NCBI GenBank assembly: GCA_964059195.1
Contig: CAXKWD010000004.1
Location: 123,104,043 to 123,168,042, forward strand
Reading direction: 5' to 3'
Origin: Ectobius pallidus
Lineage: Eukaryota > Arthropoda > Insecta > Blattodea > Ectobiidae
Length of the DNA: 64,000 nt
Shown here: in pieces, positions 39,984-51,924 of the stretch
Position numbering within the stretch: the first letter of the stretch is position 1
Layout of the letters: each line of letters starts with the position of its first letter
Notes under the pieces: generated by a model
The model's input: the letters and a program-made list of their open reading frames with translations, nothing else
Databases searched by the model: none
What the model was told of the DNA's origin: nothing
Position numbers and translations under genes: made by a program

Positions 39984-40787
39984 TTAGCGCTGATTTAATA
40001 AAAACAACACTTTTTTCAAAAGGGCAAGTGCAGCAGTCGTACGAGCCTTCCTAGCTACACCTACACCACCATTACCGTTAGGCATGTGAACAATGTCCAC
40101 AACCAAACGTAAACGATCAGTAGCGTTGAAGCGCTCGTTCGACTGACACACTTTCTGAACAACGCTAGCTATCACCTCCATGTTAATCTGATCTTTTCTC
40201 CTATAAGAGATACCGATAGGTTTGTCCATATTGTTAACCTCATTAAAAATACTGACACCAACCATATCGTGATCCCTAGCATCTACTAAAGCATGGTCTA
40301 TTACATCTTGCAAACATGCTTCAAAATAGTTAGCTCTAGAATTTTCACCTGGTTCTCTAAGGTTGACAACCAATTGCAGGCCAACAGCACCGAACCGTGG
40401 ATAGTCTTTACGACTAGATTCCAGAATCGTGAATGATGTGGGGGGTGCCCTTTCATTCACGTCCGTACTATCCGGTACGTTGTCTGAACCTAGTTCGTTT
40501 ACATCCGCATTTTCGGGTTCAGCTTCATCAGGAGAAGTGGTACCTATATTGTTTCCAGATTCCTCGGATAATGTACCAGTATTACAATCAGGCAAACTCG
40601 AAGTTTCTATTTCATTATCAGATTCCGAGAGAGTTATAACCTCAATATCACTTCCGGAATCAGATAATGGTACAGTATCATTCTTGTTTTCAGCTTTAAT
40701 ACTTATACATCTTACGGAATCTAGAGACTTTATCGATTCCCTTTCTCCTTCAGAATCTGACGTAATATCAATATAATTAGAAGACAT
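39984..40787 (-). CDS. PolB segment 1: N-terminal extension (267 aa)
   Basis: Residues 1-125 are Ser/Asp/Glu-rich and probably disordered. From FGAVGLQLVVNLREPGENSR onward the pattern (GISYRRKDQ, NATDRLRLVVDIVHMPNG) is that of the N-terminal part of Polinton polymerases, presumably linked to protein priming. The frame ends at the A-run break near 40011. The ATG at 40787 is the first of the unit; a donor-like GTGAGTAAG lies about 30 bases upstream. Confidence 0.85.
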   Translation of the reverse strand: MSSNYIDITSDSEGERESIKSLDSVRCISIKAENKNDTVPLSDSGSDIEVITLSESDNEIETSSLPDCNTGTLSEESGNNIGTTSPDEAEPENADVNELGSDNVPDSTDVNERAPPTSFTILESSRKDYPRFGAVGLQLVVNLREPGENSRANYFEACLQDVIDHALVDARDHDMVGVSIFNEVNNMDKPIGISYRRKDQINMEVIASVVQKVCQSNERFNATDRLRLVVDIVHMPNGNGGVGVARKARTTAALALLKKVLFLLNQR

Positions 40788-43334
40788 TTTGTATGTAAAC
40801 TGTACTTACTCACTGTTATTCAGCTGTTTAGGACACTTTATGAGAGATTCTGAAAAAAAGAGAGAACATAAGAATTATTATTATTATTATTATTATTATT
40901 TAAACAAAAAGGAATATTGTCTTGTATTGAACAGAAAACATGATTAAAAGTTTGTAGACTTACATGCTTTTTCTGTTACAGCTCGCACCGTTCAGTATTT
41001 CACTCCACGTCAGATGAGGTATGGTGACAAACTGTGAACAAAGTTTATTATATAGGGAAACGGTGTAACTGTATAACTGTGAAAGTTATTATGTTTCTAA
41101 AATTATATCTCAACGTAATTGTATTAACAGTAAACTGAAAGTAGGTTATCAATCAAGAACGACGTCCTCATGAAAATCTTGTTAAGGTCTTCCGATCATG
41201 TCTGAACAAGCTTGAAACTATGACGTAATTGCGGTCGGTAAACATCCTTTATAAAATCCGGTTCCCCACCTAATTCTTAGGTCAGTAAGCAGAATAGTAT
41301 TCACATGAGATCCTGTTCCAAAATAGCATTAACATATGAAAACCAATGTTGAAAATAAAATAAATGAAGTTATATTTACCAGCTTGAATCGAAACCAGGA
41401 CCTGAAGTTAGTGATGTTAACGGTACGAACACTATCATGCTGTGATATTCAATTTTAAAATAAAAATAAAATAAAATGTAACACTGAGTTTAATCAGCAA
41501 ACTTTTTTTTTTATTCAATTTTAAAATAAAATAAAATAAAATAAAATGTAACACTGAGTTTAATCAGCAAACTTTTTTTAAAAAAAGAAGCACAAATATA
41601 TTAAAAGAAATTTGTACATTAGTTAAAACAATGATAGCAGTATGAAAGCTTACCTGTGATACAAACGATGATGCAGTAACACTTTGAAGCACTTGTAGAA
41701 ATAAACACACATGCACGCAGCTACACAAAACACAGTTGCGAATTATCTTCGGTATATGTGATCAAGTGCTAGAAACATTTCTCTTATATAGTCTGAAGAC
41801 CATGACGTGTTGATTATGAATTACCGACAGCGTCCCGGATACCCCTCGAGCAGATCCGCATAACGGTTTCAAAACGGAACTGCCTAGCAGTTTATTTAGA
41901 TATTGACTATCGGGTTTCCCTCTCCTCCTTTGATCTTATACAAGTTTCATGTTAGGACACGTTTCTACAATTCTGGATATAACTGTTTATATATTTTTTG
42001 TTTCAGTTTTAGTTCCTTGATGCGTATGATGAATAAGAATTTCCGTTAGAAGGTCTACATATAGGCTAGCTATTAATTGTTGATGATGAGAGAAGCAGGA
42101 TGTTATGAGCATCATAATGATGATGATGATGATGATGAGTTGAAACTGTTTAGATATTTTTGGTTTCAGTTCCGTGTTACCTGCAATGAATAAGAATTAC
42201 CGTTAGGTTGCCTACATATTGGCTAGCTATTAATGAATTGTATGTATGTACAGACTTCTTGTACTATAATAATATTTCTTGTGAAAGTTTGCTAATATAA
42301 TTGCCTTTGCTAGATCATAAGATTATTCTACCTATCCATGTATCGAGAACGGTTTCATAAGAAGAAAACCTGTAGTTAATATAACTAAAAGAATTTTATT
42401 TCAGACATTTAAAACATTATTTACCGTAGTATTTTAGTTACAACTCTGAAATTTTAATGCTTTAATACTTACATCCTAATAGAAATATATATAAATTTTG
42501 AGCTGATTCGCATGGTTAGAAAAAAACTTTTCAAATACTATACTAGAGTCCCAGTTATGAATCATCCATACTACAAGACACGAATTCTGCAGAGATAATT
42601 ACGATAACAAAAGTAATGTTCTAACTAATAATTAAGTATTATGTAACATGTGAACCCTAACAGCTACATGTATGAAATTTTAAAGATTTCATTCTAACAT
42701 CATAATAGGCTTATATTCTAAATTTGAAATAATTCGGGTCATTAGAAAAAAACTTAATGTATAAAATAATTATCGACAGTTGTGAGTCAGCGCTGTCCTG
42801 AGTGTTTCAACTCCAGGAAACATTGTACAGATTGCTATCTAGAAGTGACACACACACACACACAGTCAATCATGGTCATTCTCGCGTGGTGTATAACGGT
42901 TACCCACTACGGAACAGGATGTTATCGCATGACATAATTATTACGACTTCTGGGTTCATTGTGATATTCCCAATCACCGCAAGTTATGTATTTTATAAGT
43001 CAAACATACAAAAAAAAAATATCGCTTACATTTTAACTAGGATGTTCAAAAGTACCCTTTGTAATCATAAAGAGAACTGATTATCAGTTTTGGCGCTGCA
43101 TACATAATGTTACCTGGCCTACCGTACACAGAATTCAGAATTTAAAAAGCAGTCGAAGCATTCGTAAAATGAATTGTTTAACAGTATTGGCGCTGCATAC
43201 ATAATGTGACTTGGCCTACCATACATAGAATTCAACAAAGTAATAACAGAATAATAAAAGATATCCTCCCTATCCGCCATATTGTGTCTTTCTAGAATTT
43301 CCACCAATTTTGAAAATTCATATTTCATATATCC
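40788..43334. other. Polinton right non-coding arm
   Basis: No gene is supported. It contains a (TTA)n run (40876-40901), a tandem pair of about 68 bp with AATAAAA runs (41446-41580), a (GAT)n run (about 42115-42137), two diverged copies of a 90-bp block (about 41990-42085 and 42150-42240), and two copies of a GGCGCTGCATACATAATGT block (43091 and 43190). The upstream side of PolB must hold its promoter. Confidence 0.6.
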
Positions 43335-44107
43335 CACCCTACCCCCACCATATTGAAGCTTCCGTCATTTTGAGGCTTCCTCTATTTATGAATTTTCAAA
43401 TATCCCTCTATTTTTTTTAAAATAAAATTTCGACTTAGATCACTCTTACATTAAATATACAATTTCGACTTAACCCACTCTTCCATATACTAATTTGAAT
43501 CTGGCGCTACCATCCATTTTTTTTTTTAAATCCACCATCTTGGATGATGTCATCGGTCTGTCGGTAATGCAATTAGCTACTTTACAACTTGACCAACGCC
43601 ATAAGCTGCCATCTCTCCCTGTTACAACTTGACCGACGCCGTAAGCTGCCATCTCATCCTAACATGACCTACGCCTTAAGCTGCCATCTCTCCCTGTTAC
43701 AGCTTGACCAATGCCTTAAGCTGCCATCTCTTCCTATTACGTAACAGGAATAATGACTCTTAGGGGCCTAACTCCTAAAAAAGCCGTCGGGACGCTTCGG
43801 GAACAGCACAGGGAGAAAGGGGGGCGCAATTACAATGCTGGAAATGAGTCCTCTGACGTCACAAGACAGTCTGGATCAAACAACACAAGTATAGATCCTG
43901 TTCCTGTTACGTAACAGGAATAATGGTTCTCAGGGCCTAACTCCTAAACGAGGCGTCGGGACGCTTCGAAAATAACATGGGGTGAAAGGGCTCATCTCGC
44001 TTTCTTTAATCGAATATAATGACACCGGGCTGCTGGGACCGCGTCGGGGGCGTCTGGAAGAGGCGTCGCGGTACAAAGGGCGATTTCAAAAGTGGCTTGA
44101 TACTACT
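43335..44107. repeat. Polinton right terminal inverted repeat
   Basis: Reverse complement of the left TIR: 43541-44107 near-identical, 43335-43540 diverged. It carries the same 40-bp repeats (about 43582-43740), the 20-bp palindrome (43901-43920) and its variant (43731-43750). Confidence 0.95.
43901..43920. promoter_or_regulatory. 20-bp palindrome around TTACGTAA in the right TIR
   Basis: Perfect palindrome identical to 10045-10064. Confidence 0.45.
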
Positions 44108-44113
44108 TACATA
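44108..44113. repeat. Polinton target-site duplication, right (TACATA)
   Basis: Second copy of the six-base duplication, directly after the element. Confidence 0.9.
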
Positions 44114-44635
44114 CGTTTTTACCCACCACTGAATGCTTATTTGAAATGAAATGCTCGAGCATATTGATAATATCCATTTGTTTTTTCAACTTCATCTTGA
44201 GGAAACCTAACATCTAAATACAGCATCATGTTTAAAACTACTACGCAAGACATTAGAAACCATAATGAAATTGGTATTTTATACTATATAGGCTACTGTT
44301 TGTTTAAATAGCTTTTAACCTCGATTCCCGAAAAGGCTTTCTGTTTACTTGGGGTTATACTGAGGCCATGGATTCTACATTCATTGCTATTACCGTTACC
44401 GGCGATTTTAGTAACTGACACCCCCATAAGACACATTTTTTGGACGTTTAGACCTTTACGTCAATACCACACGGGTTTAAATTAGAAACAGAGAATACAA
44501 TTTAGTTCTCCTTGGAAACATCCGGGTAGAATAGTGATGATTAAAATATGCATAAGTATGTAAATAAACAGATAAGACTGACAGGTTCAATAATTTATGT
44601 AAACACTTCTGTACTTGTTTGTCAGAGATTGTTAT
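44114..44635 (+). repeat. array unit copy 2, continuation after the Polinton
   Basis: The segment at 44395-44545 matches 4295-4480 of copy 1 (CGATTTTAGTAACTGAC and the following CATAAGACA). It shows that the Polinton landed inside an array unit. No gene. Confidence 0.5.
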
Positions 44636-44639
44636 AAGT

Positions 44640-44890
44640 TATTCCTCAGGTTCACGAGCGACCCCTGGTGATCCCGTAAGGGGATATTCACAGCGGATTT
44701 GTTACCGGGGTGCGCCAGTCCCCTACCTACTTAAACCTAAGGACACATACACACACACACACCCAGTCCTGAACCCGGGAAAAACATTTTTCACTACTGA
44801 AAAATCCCCGACCCGAATCGAACCCGGGCAGCCCAGGTGGCTGGCAGTCACGCTACGAACTCACCCATGGCGGCACCTTACGCCAAACCC
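44640..44890 (-). mobile_element. tRNA-derived SINE
   Basis: On the minus strand a tRNA-like head (GCCGCCATGGGTGAGTTCG...) is followed by a B box GGTTCGATTCGGG at 44813-44824. A body with an internal (CA)n run near 44747-44762 follows. A target duplication was not identified. Confidence 0.6.
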
Positions 44891-45004
44891 GCAAGCTGGA
44901 GGACCACGACATATCATTTCTGTATGCCGTCTTGTAACATACATGTAGGCTACAACTTTGAGGAAACATCCCTTGCATATAGAGAGTGAAAGTATATTAG
45001 AGTA

Positions 45005-45625
45005 TATGAACATGGGTCCCAAAATGTCTTTTTTTCTGGATAGATACAGCTGTCAAAAACTTTGGATTGGAATTATTGGTGACTGGTGAGACTGTATGCA
45101 CTGCCACATCGCCTCATTGGACGAAGGTATATATATTTTTTTATATTAAAAAAAATTACCTGGAGCTCCTGCTCATTTCAGCATCTCAGTTAATTTCTAA
45201 TAGACGGTTCCGTGATAAATCAATAGGAAAAGGTGGGCCAGTTCCTTGGCCTCCACGCTCGTCTGACCTGCATCCACTACATCTTTATTTGTGGGGGCAT
45301 TTACAAACTCTTCTTTGTGCAACACCGGTGCAAGATGTAAAGAATCCCCATGATCGTATTCTGCAAGGCAGACAAATAATAAGAGATACTCCAGGGGTAA
45401 GTAAGCGCATCAGGGAGTCCATGCGACGGAGGATTGAAGGATGTACCCGTGGTAGCGGTGGACATTTGAGGCATATTATATGTTCTGTTTCCCGGAAGTC
45501 TGTTTTTGAGTACCATTTCATATGACTTTCTGTTTTTCACAGTTCTTTTTTCGCGTATTTTGCTAAGTGGTGCAAATGTAGGGAAAGGGATCTAAAAAAA
45601 AAGTATTTTCGAACCCATGTTCATA
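45005..45625 (+). mobile_element. internally deleted mariner-like DNA transposon
   Basis: Terminal inverted repeats of about 35-40 bp with mismatches (TATGAACATGGGT...AAAAT at the left, its reverse complement at the right) are flanked by TA dinucleotides (45003 and 45626). It contains the C-terminal part of a mariner-type transposase. Confidence 0.75.
45190..45525 (+). pseudogene. mariner-type transposase, C-terminal fragment
   Basis: The pattern GPVPWPPRSSDLHPLHLYLWGHL is the conserved block around the last catalytic Asp. RIRESMRRRIEGC and GGHLRHI follow, as in many insect mariner-family proteins. The N-terminal DNA-binding half and the first catalytic residues are missing. The open frame begins earlier, at 45067, but that part shows no homology I recognise. 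Confidence 0.75.
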
Positions 45626-45629
45626 TAAG

Positions 45630-46682
45630 TAACACAATTTCATCCTTCACTTGCAAGGAATGTTCCTAAAATTTTTGGCCTGTTTTTTTTGTTACATTCT
45701 GAATTAATTGAAAGGTCTTTAAGAATCCTTAATTAAATTATATTATAGACTCAGACTGTTCGTAAGATAATAGCAGACACTTTGTTAAATAGGCAAATTA
45801 GTATTTCGGAGTTCTCGTCCAGTAGGGAACTCAGTGATCCTTGACACTTGACCGTATTCATCGTAACAACACGTTAACAGCTTACTATTGTGCAATTTCG
45901 CATACTTTAGATTGCCATTGCGTTTAGGATATTATACTTAAAGACATTAAACTTGTGGAATGAAATGAAATCTCTTATTTTATAGATGTGTATTCTCCTC
46001 CTTACCATACTCTTGGGTTTCATACAACGCGCATGATTCTTCTTCCTTACAGAAGTGTTTCGATTCTTAGGCCATTACAGTGTTTTCCTCAAGCATGTTT
46101 CCTACCAAATCTTGATTTTAGTACAAAGATGATGGTGTAGTCCTACTTACCTGAAACAAAGGAAACACAATTATTAATTCTAAAAGTTGAGTAATTATAT
46201 TTTTACCTATATTCTTATGTTCTAACTGTATGGAATTGATGTATACGCAAACCCCGATTTCAGGTATTTTGCACCCTAAGAAAGGCATTGCATAACCTCC
46301 CCTTCATTTCACACTTTTAACCCCACCCACCCTCACCCAAAGTTATTGATTTAGTGTAAAGTTTATGTTTTACTCCAGTATCAACCAATATTGTTCCTAC
46401 AGCATTATTATTGCGAGTAGGCTAATCCAACCACTACCTGTCCTAGGCTATGCAACATAAATAAAAAAAATATATATATTTTTATAAAATAAAAATGTAA
46501 TTACGTTTTGGCGAAACTGCACGATTTATATTTTAACTTCATTTACCTAAAAATTTATAAAATCTCTAAAAATATCTGTAATATGTATCGTGTACAATCT
46601 TTGAACTTTCTATTTGAAAAATCGGCATCAATAAAAACTAAACATGAGTTAAATTTTCTGTCATAATGAGAGGGATGTACTT
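45630..46682. other. non-coding AT-rich sequence
   Basis: No gene, repeat or named element seen beyond short homopolymers. Confidence 0.5.
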
Positions 46683-46688
46683 GTTTGT

Positions 46689-47029
46689 ACATAGGCGTAA
46701 CCAGGCCGACCATATGGGGGGGGGTTATAACATCCGCGGGGTCTGGGGGTATAGAATACCCCCAGGGAGAGTGGGGTCCGGGGGTCCTTACCCGGAAAAT
46801 TTAAAAAATCAAGATGCAAAATAACGAGTTTTAAGCTTCCGGAGGTACCCCGGAAAATTTTAAAAATTAAGACGCAAAATAACGAGTTTTAAGCTTCCCA
46901 CGCTTTATACTTGTATTAAGTAATTAATGGGCTGACTTAAAAACATTATACAATTTTACTTTTTTTAATCAATGGGGGGGGGGGGGTTCAAACCCCCAAA
47001 CCCCCCCCCCTCCCTCGGTACGCCTATGT
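46689..47029. mobile_element. 341-bp MITE with G and C homopolymer ends
   Basis: ACATAGGCGTA at the left and its reverse complement TACGCCTATGT at the right form inverted ends. The direct repeat GTTTGT flanks both (46683-46688 and 47030-47035). Inside, a run of G at each side and CCCC(C) tracts could pair. An internal direct repeat (AAAATAACGAGTTTTAAGCTTC) occurs twice. Confidence 0.8.
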
Positions 47030-47299
47030 GTTTGTATAAGAGAAAAGAACATAACTTTTTTTTAAATGAAATTATAAACTTGGTTGTTCAGTAACCCTTA
47101 TTTTAATTTAAACGAAATTTGTGAATTGTAATCTGAAACCTGTGGATTCTATTAAAATTGTAATGATATTCTAATCTTACTATCCACTTCACTTGGCCTA
47201 TCAGAGCTTGGAGTGGTTAATGGCTTAAACTTTTGTAATTTATTTTAATCGTAAAATTGTAAATGCAATGGTTTGATTTCATCCTTTGGGAGCTATCGG

Positions 47300-47484
47300 C
47301 AAAATAGAACTATAGTGTTTTGCTGGATTGCGAAAATGCAAATGACAAGCCTTGTCATCCCGTATGTTACGCGGATAATTCCAAGATAAAACAAATTACC
47401 TGGTATTCCGAGGCACGCTGCGGCGCCCTTCGTAATGTTTTAAACGGTCCAGGGGCGTCACGGCGTACGCTTTGAGAATCCCTG
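47300..47484 (-). mobile_element. hAT-type terminal fragment
   Basis: It ends in CTTTGAGAATCCCTG (reverse complement CAGGGATTCTCAAAG), the typical hAT-superfamily end. It is homologous over about 180 bp to 57880-58043. Confidence 0.6.
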
Positions 47485-48124
47485 CTTTATAATAATGTAG
47501 GCTTAGGTTGCCAAGGAGGTAAACAGTAAATCTTATAGTTTCCATGGATGTATGAGGCATAATGAAATGTTTTCAAGGAATGTCGGAAGCAATTTGGTCC
47601 CATAATTAAAACGTGGCATTATACAACTTCTAAATGTAAATCTCTGAGAAGAAAAGAAAACGGGGACTTAATAGACGAAAAAGAGGAATAATTCAATAGG
47701 CCAACCATCAGGGAACATGAAAGGAAAGAACTTCATACGAATGTGCTGTGAGTATTAATCGAACAACATTAAGGGGAAACGGAAAAACCTATCTTTACAA
47801 TGTTAAATACAATCTACATTTTCTAAAAAACTGGGCTCTTGGTCTTTTTACATGGTCTAGATACCACCAGATACCTAACCCTGTGTCATTATGGAAAAAA
47901 TGATTTTTCACAAATATACTTATTTACTGAAATATGATTTTTATTCATAAAAATATAGCAATTTTTAAGTACCACATGACTTATAAATGTTTAATAAATC
48001 AACCAATTAAGAAAGTGGGGTTTTCAATGTATGTAAGACATCTTAATACAAAAATTCTGAAAATTTCGCAGGTTATGTAGAAGCTCTGATAGATACCATT
48101 TAGATAGAAAAAGTAAACTTACGG

Positions 48125-48485
48125 GAAACGAGCTTCAAAATTAAAACATCCTTGTGCCATAGTCTGGATGTTCTCAGAGAAATAACAAAATAGCATGAAT
48201 AGAATTATAGTACACCTATGTCTGATATACTATTTTAAAGAGGAAAATCCAGATAATAAAATACAATAGGCATAATAATTTAAACAAATCAATTTTCATC
48301 AAGCAATCAAATGAAATTAAAATTTAAAGCATCCCTACGCCATAGTTGAATCTTCTCAGAGAAAAAAAAAACATAAGCTAGATAGAATTGTAGTAAAATT
48401 ATGTTTGATACACCATTTTAAATAGGAAAGTCCAGATAATAAACTACAACAACAAGAAATAAGATTACAATTTTCATCCAAAAAT
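48125..48485. repeat. two tandem ~183-bp repeats
   Basis: Two diverged copies (about 48125-48305 and 48308-48485) share AAATTAAA.CATCC..GCCATAGT, TTCTCAGAGAAA, then CCAGATAATAAA and ATTTTCATC. No coding potential. Confidence 0.65.
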
Positions 48486-48729
48486 TAATTCCATTTCCCC
48501 TAAATAAATGTAGAATTTCAATACAATAGGCAGTAGCCTATTCGGAAGTAACATTTTCAGGTGATTTAAACTAGACAGTTTATTCTATAGTCGGATGTGG
48601 CATTAAGTCACGATTGAAATGCATCACAGTTTATTTCTTTAAGCAGTTACGAAATGTTTCAAACAAACCCTTTAGCTCTTAATAAGCTTAGCGAACTAAC
48701 TAAGTTGAGAATTGGTGCATGGTAATAAC

Positions 48730-49470
48730 TTAGTAATTAATAATAATAAAACAGAAACATTAAATTTTAATTTAAGAGTTAATTGTACAGACATCAAATC
48801 AGTCAAGTTTTTTGGTATATATGTGGAATCAGGGCTGTGATGGCAAACCCATTAGATTGTGTTGCTAAAAATAAGCAATGGCTTATTTATGCTTAGGGTA
48901 CTAAAGGCTAATGTAACAATTGAGTCCTTGATCACTGTGTACTATGCCTATATACATAGTCATTGAAATAATTATGGGCTGTTGTTATGGGGAAACCATA
49001 CGTCTTCTTGTATATTTCTTTTTTTGCAAAAGAGAGCAGTCAGATTAACCTTTGCAGCTTTATCTAGGACTCATTGTAAACCATTTTTTATTCCATCAGA
49101 TAGCCTATACTTATTTTACCGTCGATGTACAGCCTGGCCTCCCTCCTTTATGTAAAGAAAAACATAAGTAACTTTAATACATGTGATAACGTACATGGTC
49201 ATGCAACGCGAAATAATTCTAATGTCTATATAAACAAATGTAAGTATGCTTTAACGCAGAATAGTTGAGAATTTTCTTCAATGAAGATTTATAACAGTCT
49301 CTCAAGCAGTGTCAGAAACTTATCCTATGAAATATTTAAGAGGAAGATCAGGTCATCATAGGTAAACAACCCCTATATAACATTCAGGAATTTAATAAAG
49401 TTATTATATGAATTTATTCTTTTTGGCGATGCCATACTTTATAGGTATGCGAAGGTCTGAAATAATTATC
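48730..49470 (+). pseudogene. non-LTR reverse transcriptase relic, C-terminal part
   Basis: Conceptual translation with several stops and shifts still shows RT-end landmarks (a GLLLWGN-like segment after YYAYIHS, KRAVRLTFAALSRTHCKPFF), comparable to the copy at 8313-8948. It ends in a short TCTATCTATCTA tail near 49468-49480. Long dead. Confidence 0.65.
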
Positions 49471-51188
49471 TATCTATCTAAGCATATCGCATAAAGAATT
49501 TAAACAGAATCATTGTAGACATCAAAAATTTCACGAAATTAGGTATTTTATAATTATAAAGTGGCACTAGTAGTAAGAGAAATTCGTCGCCAATCTTCAT
49601 ACCATAATCCCAGAAAGTATTAGAACCTAAACAGAACATTTTGATTTTCTACGATTTTTCTTTCTCGGCATAGAAATACTGACAGACACACAGCAGTACA
49701 GAAGCGAAAATACCATTTTTACATTCAGGTGACCCAAAACCGTGTATTTACACTGAAAACTCGACCTATGGTATGGTTAGATAAGTAGAAGTATAGAATT
49801 TAAAAACACTTAGATACATAATAACAAATTCGCGGGTGCGCGGGCAAAGAGAGTTAAGTCCACCACCCTAAAAAATTGAGATATGTCCATAGAGTAATAG
49901 ATAAAAATGTTCTCTATATTTGTGTCCAGTAAGTCATATTCAAAATAGTACTGCAGTTATGGATGTGTGCCTCATGGGTTAATCCATCTCTAAAGCTATG
50001 TTGGGCTGGTATAGTGTGTTAAGTCACTCTAATTCTCAGTAACAAGAAAGTGGACTTAACTCTCTTTGCTCGCGCACCCCGGAATTATTCCAAACTTGAT
50101 TCTTAAAATAAACTTTTTCCAAAAAGGTAAAATTAGAAATATAACAGAATTTCAAAGGTTCCTATAAAGAAAGGTAATTTCATATTAAGAAATATTTCTA
50201 TTATTATAGGACTATCGAAGAAACAAACTATCCGATTGGGTTACATTTTGCAAGTGAGAAACTTTCACAGGAAAGGAGTACTTTTCAAGGATCCAGACTC
50301 CAGTATCCCTAAACCTTATCGAAGAATAGAGGGGTCAAAAACAAAACACTCCAGCCATCCCTTCGGGAGTTAATCACGGCATTTTCAATCAGAAAAACTT
50401 TATTCACAGGCTTTGTGTAAGAAAATCCATTATAATTCCACAACAGTTTCTACGGAAACAGAATACGCCATTGTAAATAAAAAGAAAAGTTTATTATACA
50501 TAATCAATTAAGTACATTATAGATACTGACCTAAATCTAAATATGAATTGAAATACCCAAAGCAGAGAGGAGAACGGAATCTTCAGGGAATTAAACGATA
50601 CCACCAGGAAAAGTAAAGCTATAGAATAATATGAACGGTACAGGAGTAAACATTAGCCTAATATATACAAATGTTTTAATCGACGCCTATATACTCCTAA
50701 GGCTTTCTTGTAAATGTTTAAGGAAATTCAAATCTCTTCTTTTCTCTGTATGCAAGTGTATCGTATTTTAAAGTAATATTTAAGTGTAAGTGATATTAAC
50801 GGACTCCTCATTTCTGCAGGTTACAAAAACATTATTGTGACCTTCTTCACAACGATTAATGAGAATATTGGTTAACAGACGCAGCAGGGTCTACAATTTT
50901 GACGGACAAGTGCAAACATGGTGCCGGAGTTGACTACATAACATCGAAAATGCTTTCTACGTTAAAGGTACAGAATTATTATAGTGTTGGTCTGAGCGTC
51001 AAGTATAAAACGTATTTCCAGAAATGTATAGGACTAAATATCACTATCTCAATTTAAAGAGACATGCATAGGTTTGCTGGAGAAGACTGCGGAAGGAGAG
51101 AGTTTTCTTTATTACTGTATGTTTTACTGATGTGAAAATTACTGTAATGTTTATTTTCAAGTATAAAAACAATTAAAACATCCATAGG

Positions 51189-51610
51189 ACGAAAGACCAG
51201 ATCTCAAAGTAAATTCTTAAAAAATTCCTAGTATTTAGGGACTATTTTGGCAAATTGGCGCAAAGATTTAAACATAGATAATTTATATCATTAGATAATA
51301 AATTATCACTGAACTGTTCGGACACGGGTATTGTATTTTATGTGATTTAGATAAAATTTATTTTAAAAAAGGACTGGTATTTGGTAAATCGCTGCTGTGT
51401 CTAATACACAACAGCGATAACAGTGCCTAAGTCTGTTATTCCTTTACAACCTAATATCCACTGCAGTTTATGTGAAATTTATAACACAAGGTAGGCCTAC
51501 TACATTAAAGTTGAAAGGAATAACAGAAAATCCTATTCTTCGCGTCCACGTTCGCAGGCTCTGGAAATGCAGTTGAGCAAGTTAAACTCAATTGTAGCCA
51601 AGAAGGAGGG
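51189..51610 (+). ncRNA. candidate structured RNA domain, copy 3
   Basis: The 14-bp hairpin arms are intact, and the TCGCTG/CAGCGA hairpin is kept with an extra TGTGT/ACACA pairing inside it. The last hairpin keeps all nine pairs with two G-U wobbles (TGCAGTTGA with TCAATTGTA). The outer ACCAAAGACCAG-type pair has two mismatches. Confidence 0.4.
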
Positions 51611-51924
51611 GTACAATCATATTATTGTTAACACATCATTTATTTCAGAGGAGGAATCCACTCAGGTTTTTTATTATTCTTTTTATATTTTTTTATAGTG
51701 TGGAGGAGACATATTTTTACCACAGTTGTAGGCTATATTTATATCGTAACTGTAATACCGGTAATATTATTTCTGATGTAAATACGTAATTATCGTTAAT
51801 ATGCTTCAAAGTAGAAGTATAAAGGCCCAGTCGGGTGAGTATTGCGATAGTATTTATTATGTCAGTAGAACGGATTTATTTACATGAGAACGCTTTTATG
51901 TCAGGAAGTTATATACCTTTTTGG

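Larger units (their letters stand above)
36678..40787 (-). pseudogene. Polinton protein-primed DNA polymerase B, read through three frame breaks
   Basis: Four overlapping frames together carry a whole family-B polymerase: an N-terminal extension (39984-40787), zinc fingers and 3'-5' exonuclease (38587-39963), palm motif A (37457-38653), and motifs B and C (36678-37526). Each switch is to the same relative frame and coincides with a homopolymer: a 6-base run at 40011-40016, a 4-base run at 38596-38599 and a 6-base run at 37501-37506. There are no stop codons other than those caused by the shifts. Either the gene is decaying by slippage or these are assembly indels. Family role: replicates the element from its inverted repeats. 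Confidence 0.9.
9858..44107 (-). mobile_element. Polinton/Maverick element carrying nested LTR retroelements
   Basis: The element starts AGTAGTATCAAG and ends with the reverse complement, giving the AG...CT termini of the family. It is flanked by TACATA. It encodes the diagnostic Polinton set, all on the minus strand: protein-primed PolB, packaging ATPase, retroviral-type integrase, adenain-like protease, and major and minor capsid proteins. Total length is 34,250 bp. Removing the Gypsy insertion with its nested BEL element and one target copy (18,171 bp) leaves 16,079 bp, typical for the family. Family knowledge: such elements resemble integrated viruses (adintoviruses) that replicate by protein-primed synthesis and may form virions. 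Confidence 0.97.

Noticed and set aside
43119..43337. 72-codon minus-strand frame in the Polinton right arm
   Set aside because: It lies over a local direct duplication, has no family pattern and is isolated from the gene run.
44619..44948. 109-codon plus-strand frame with Pro-rich sequence
   Set aside because: It is an antisense reading through a tRNA-derived SINE.
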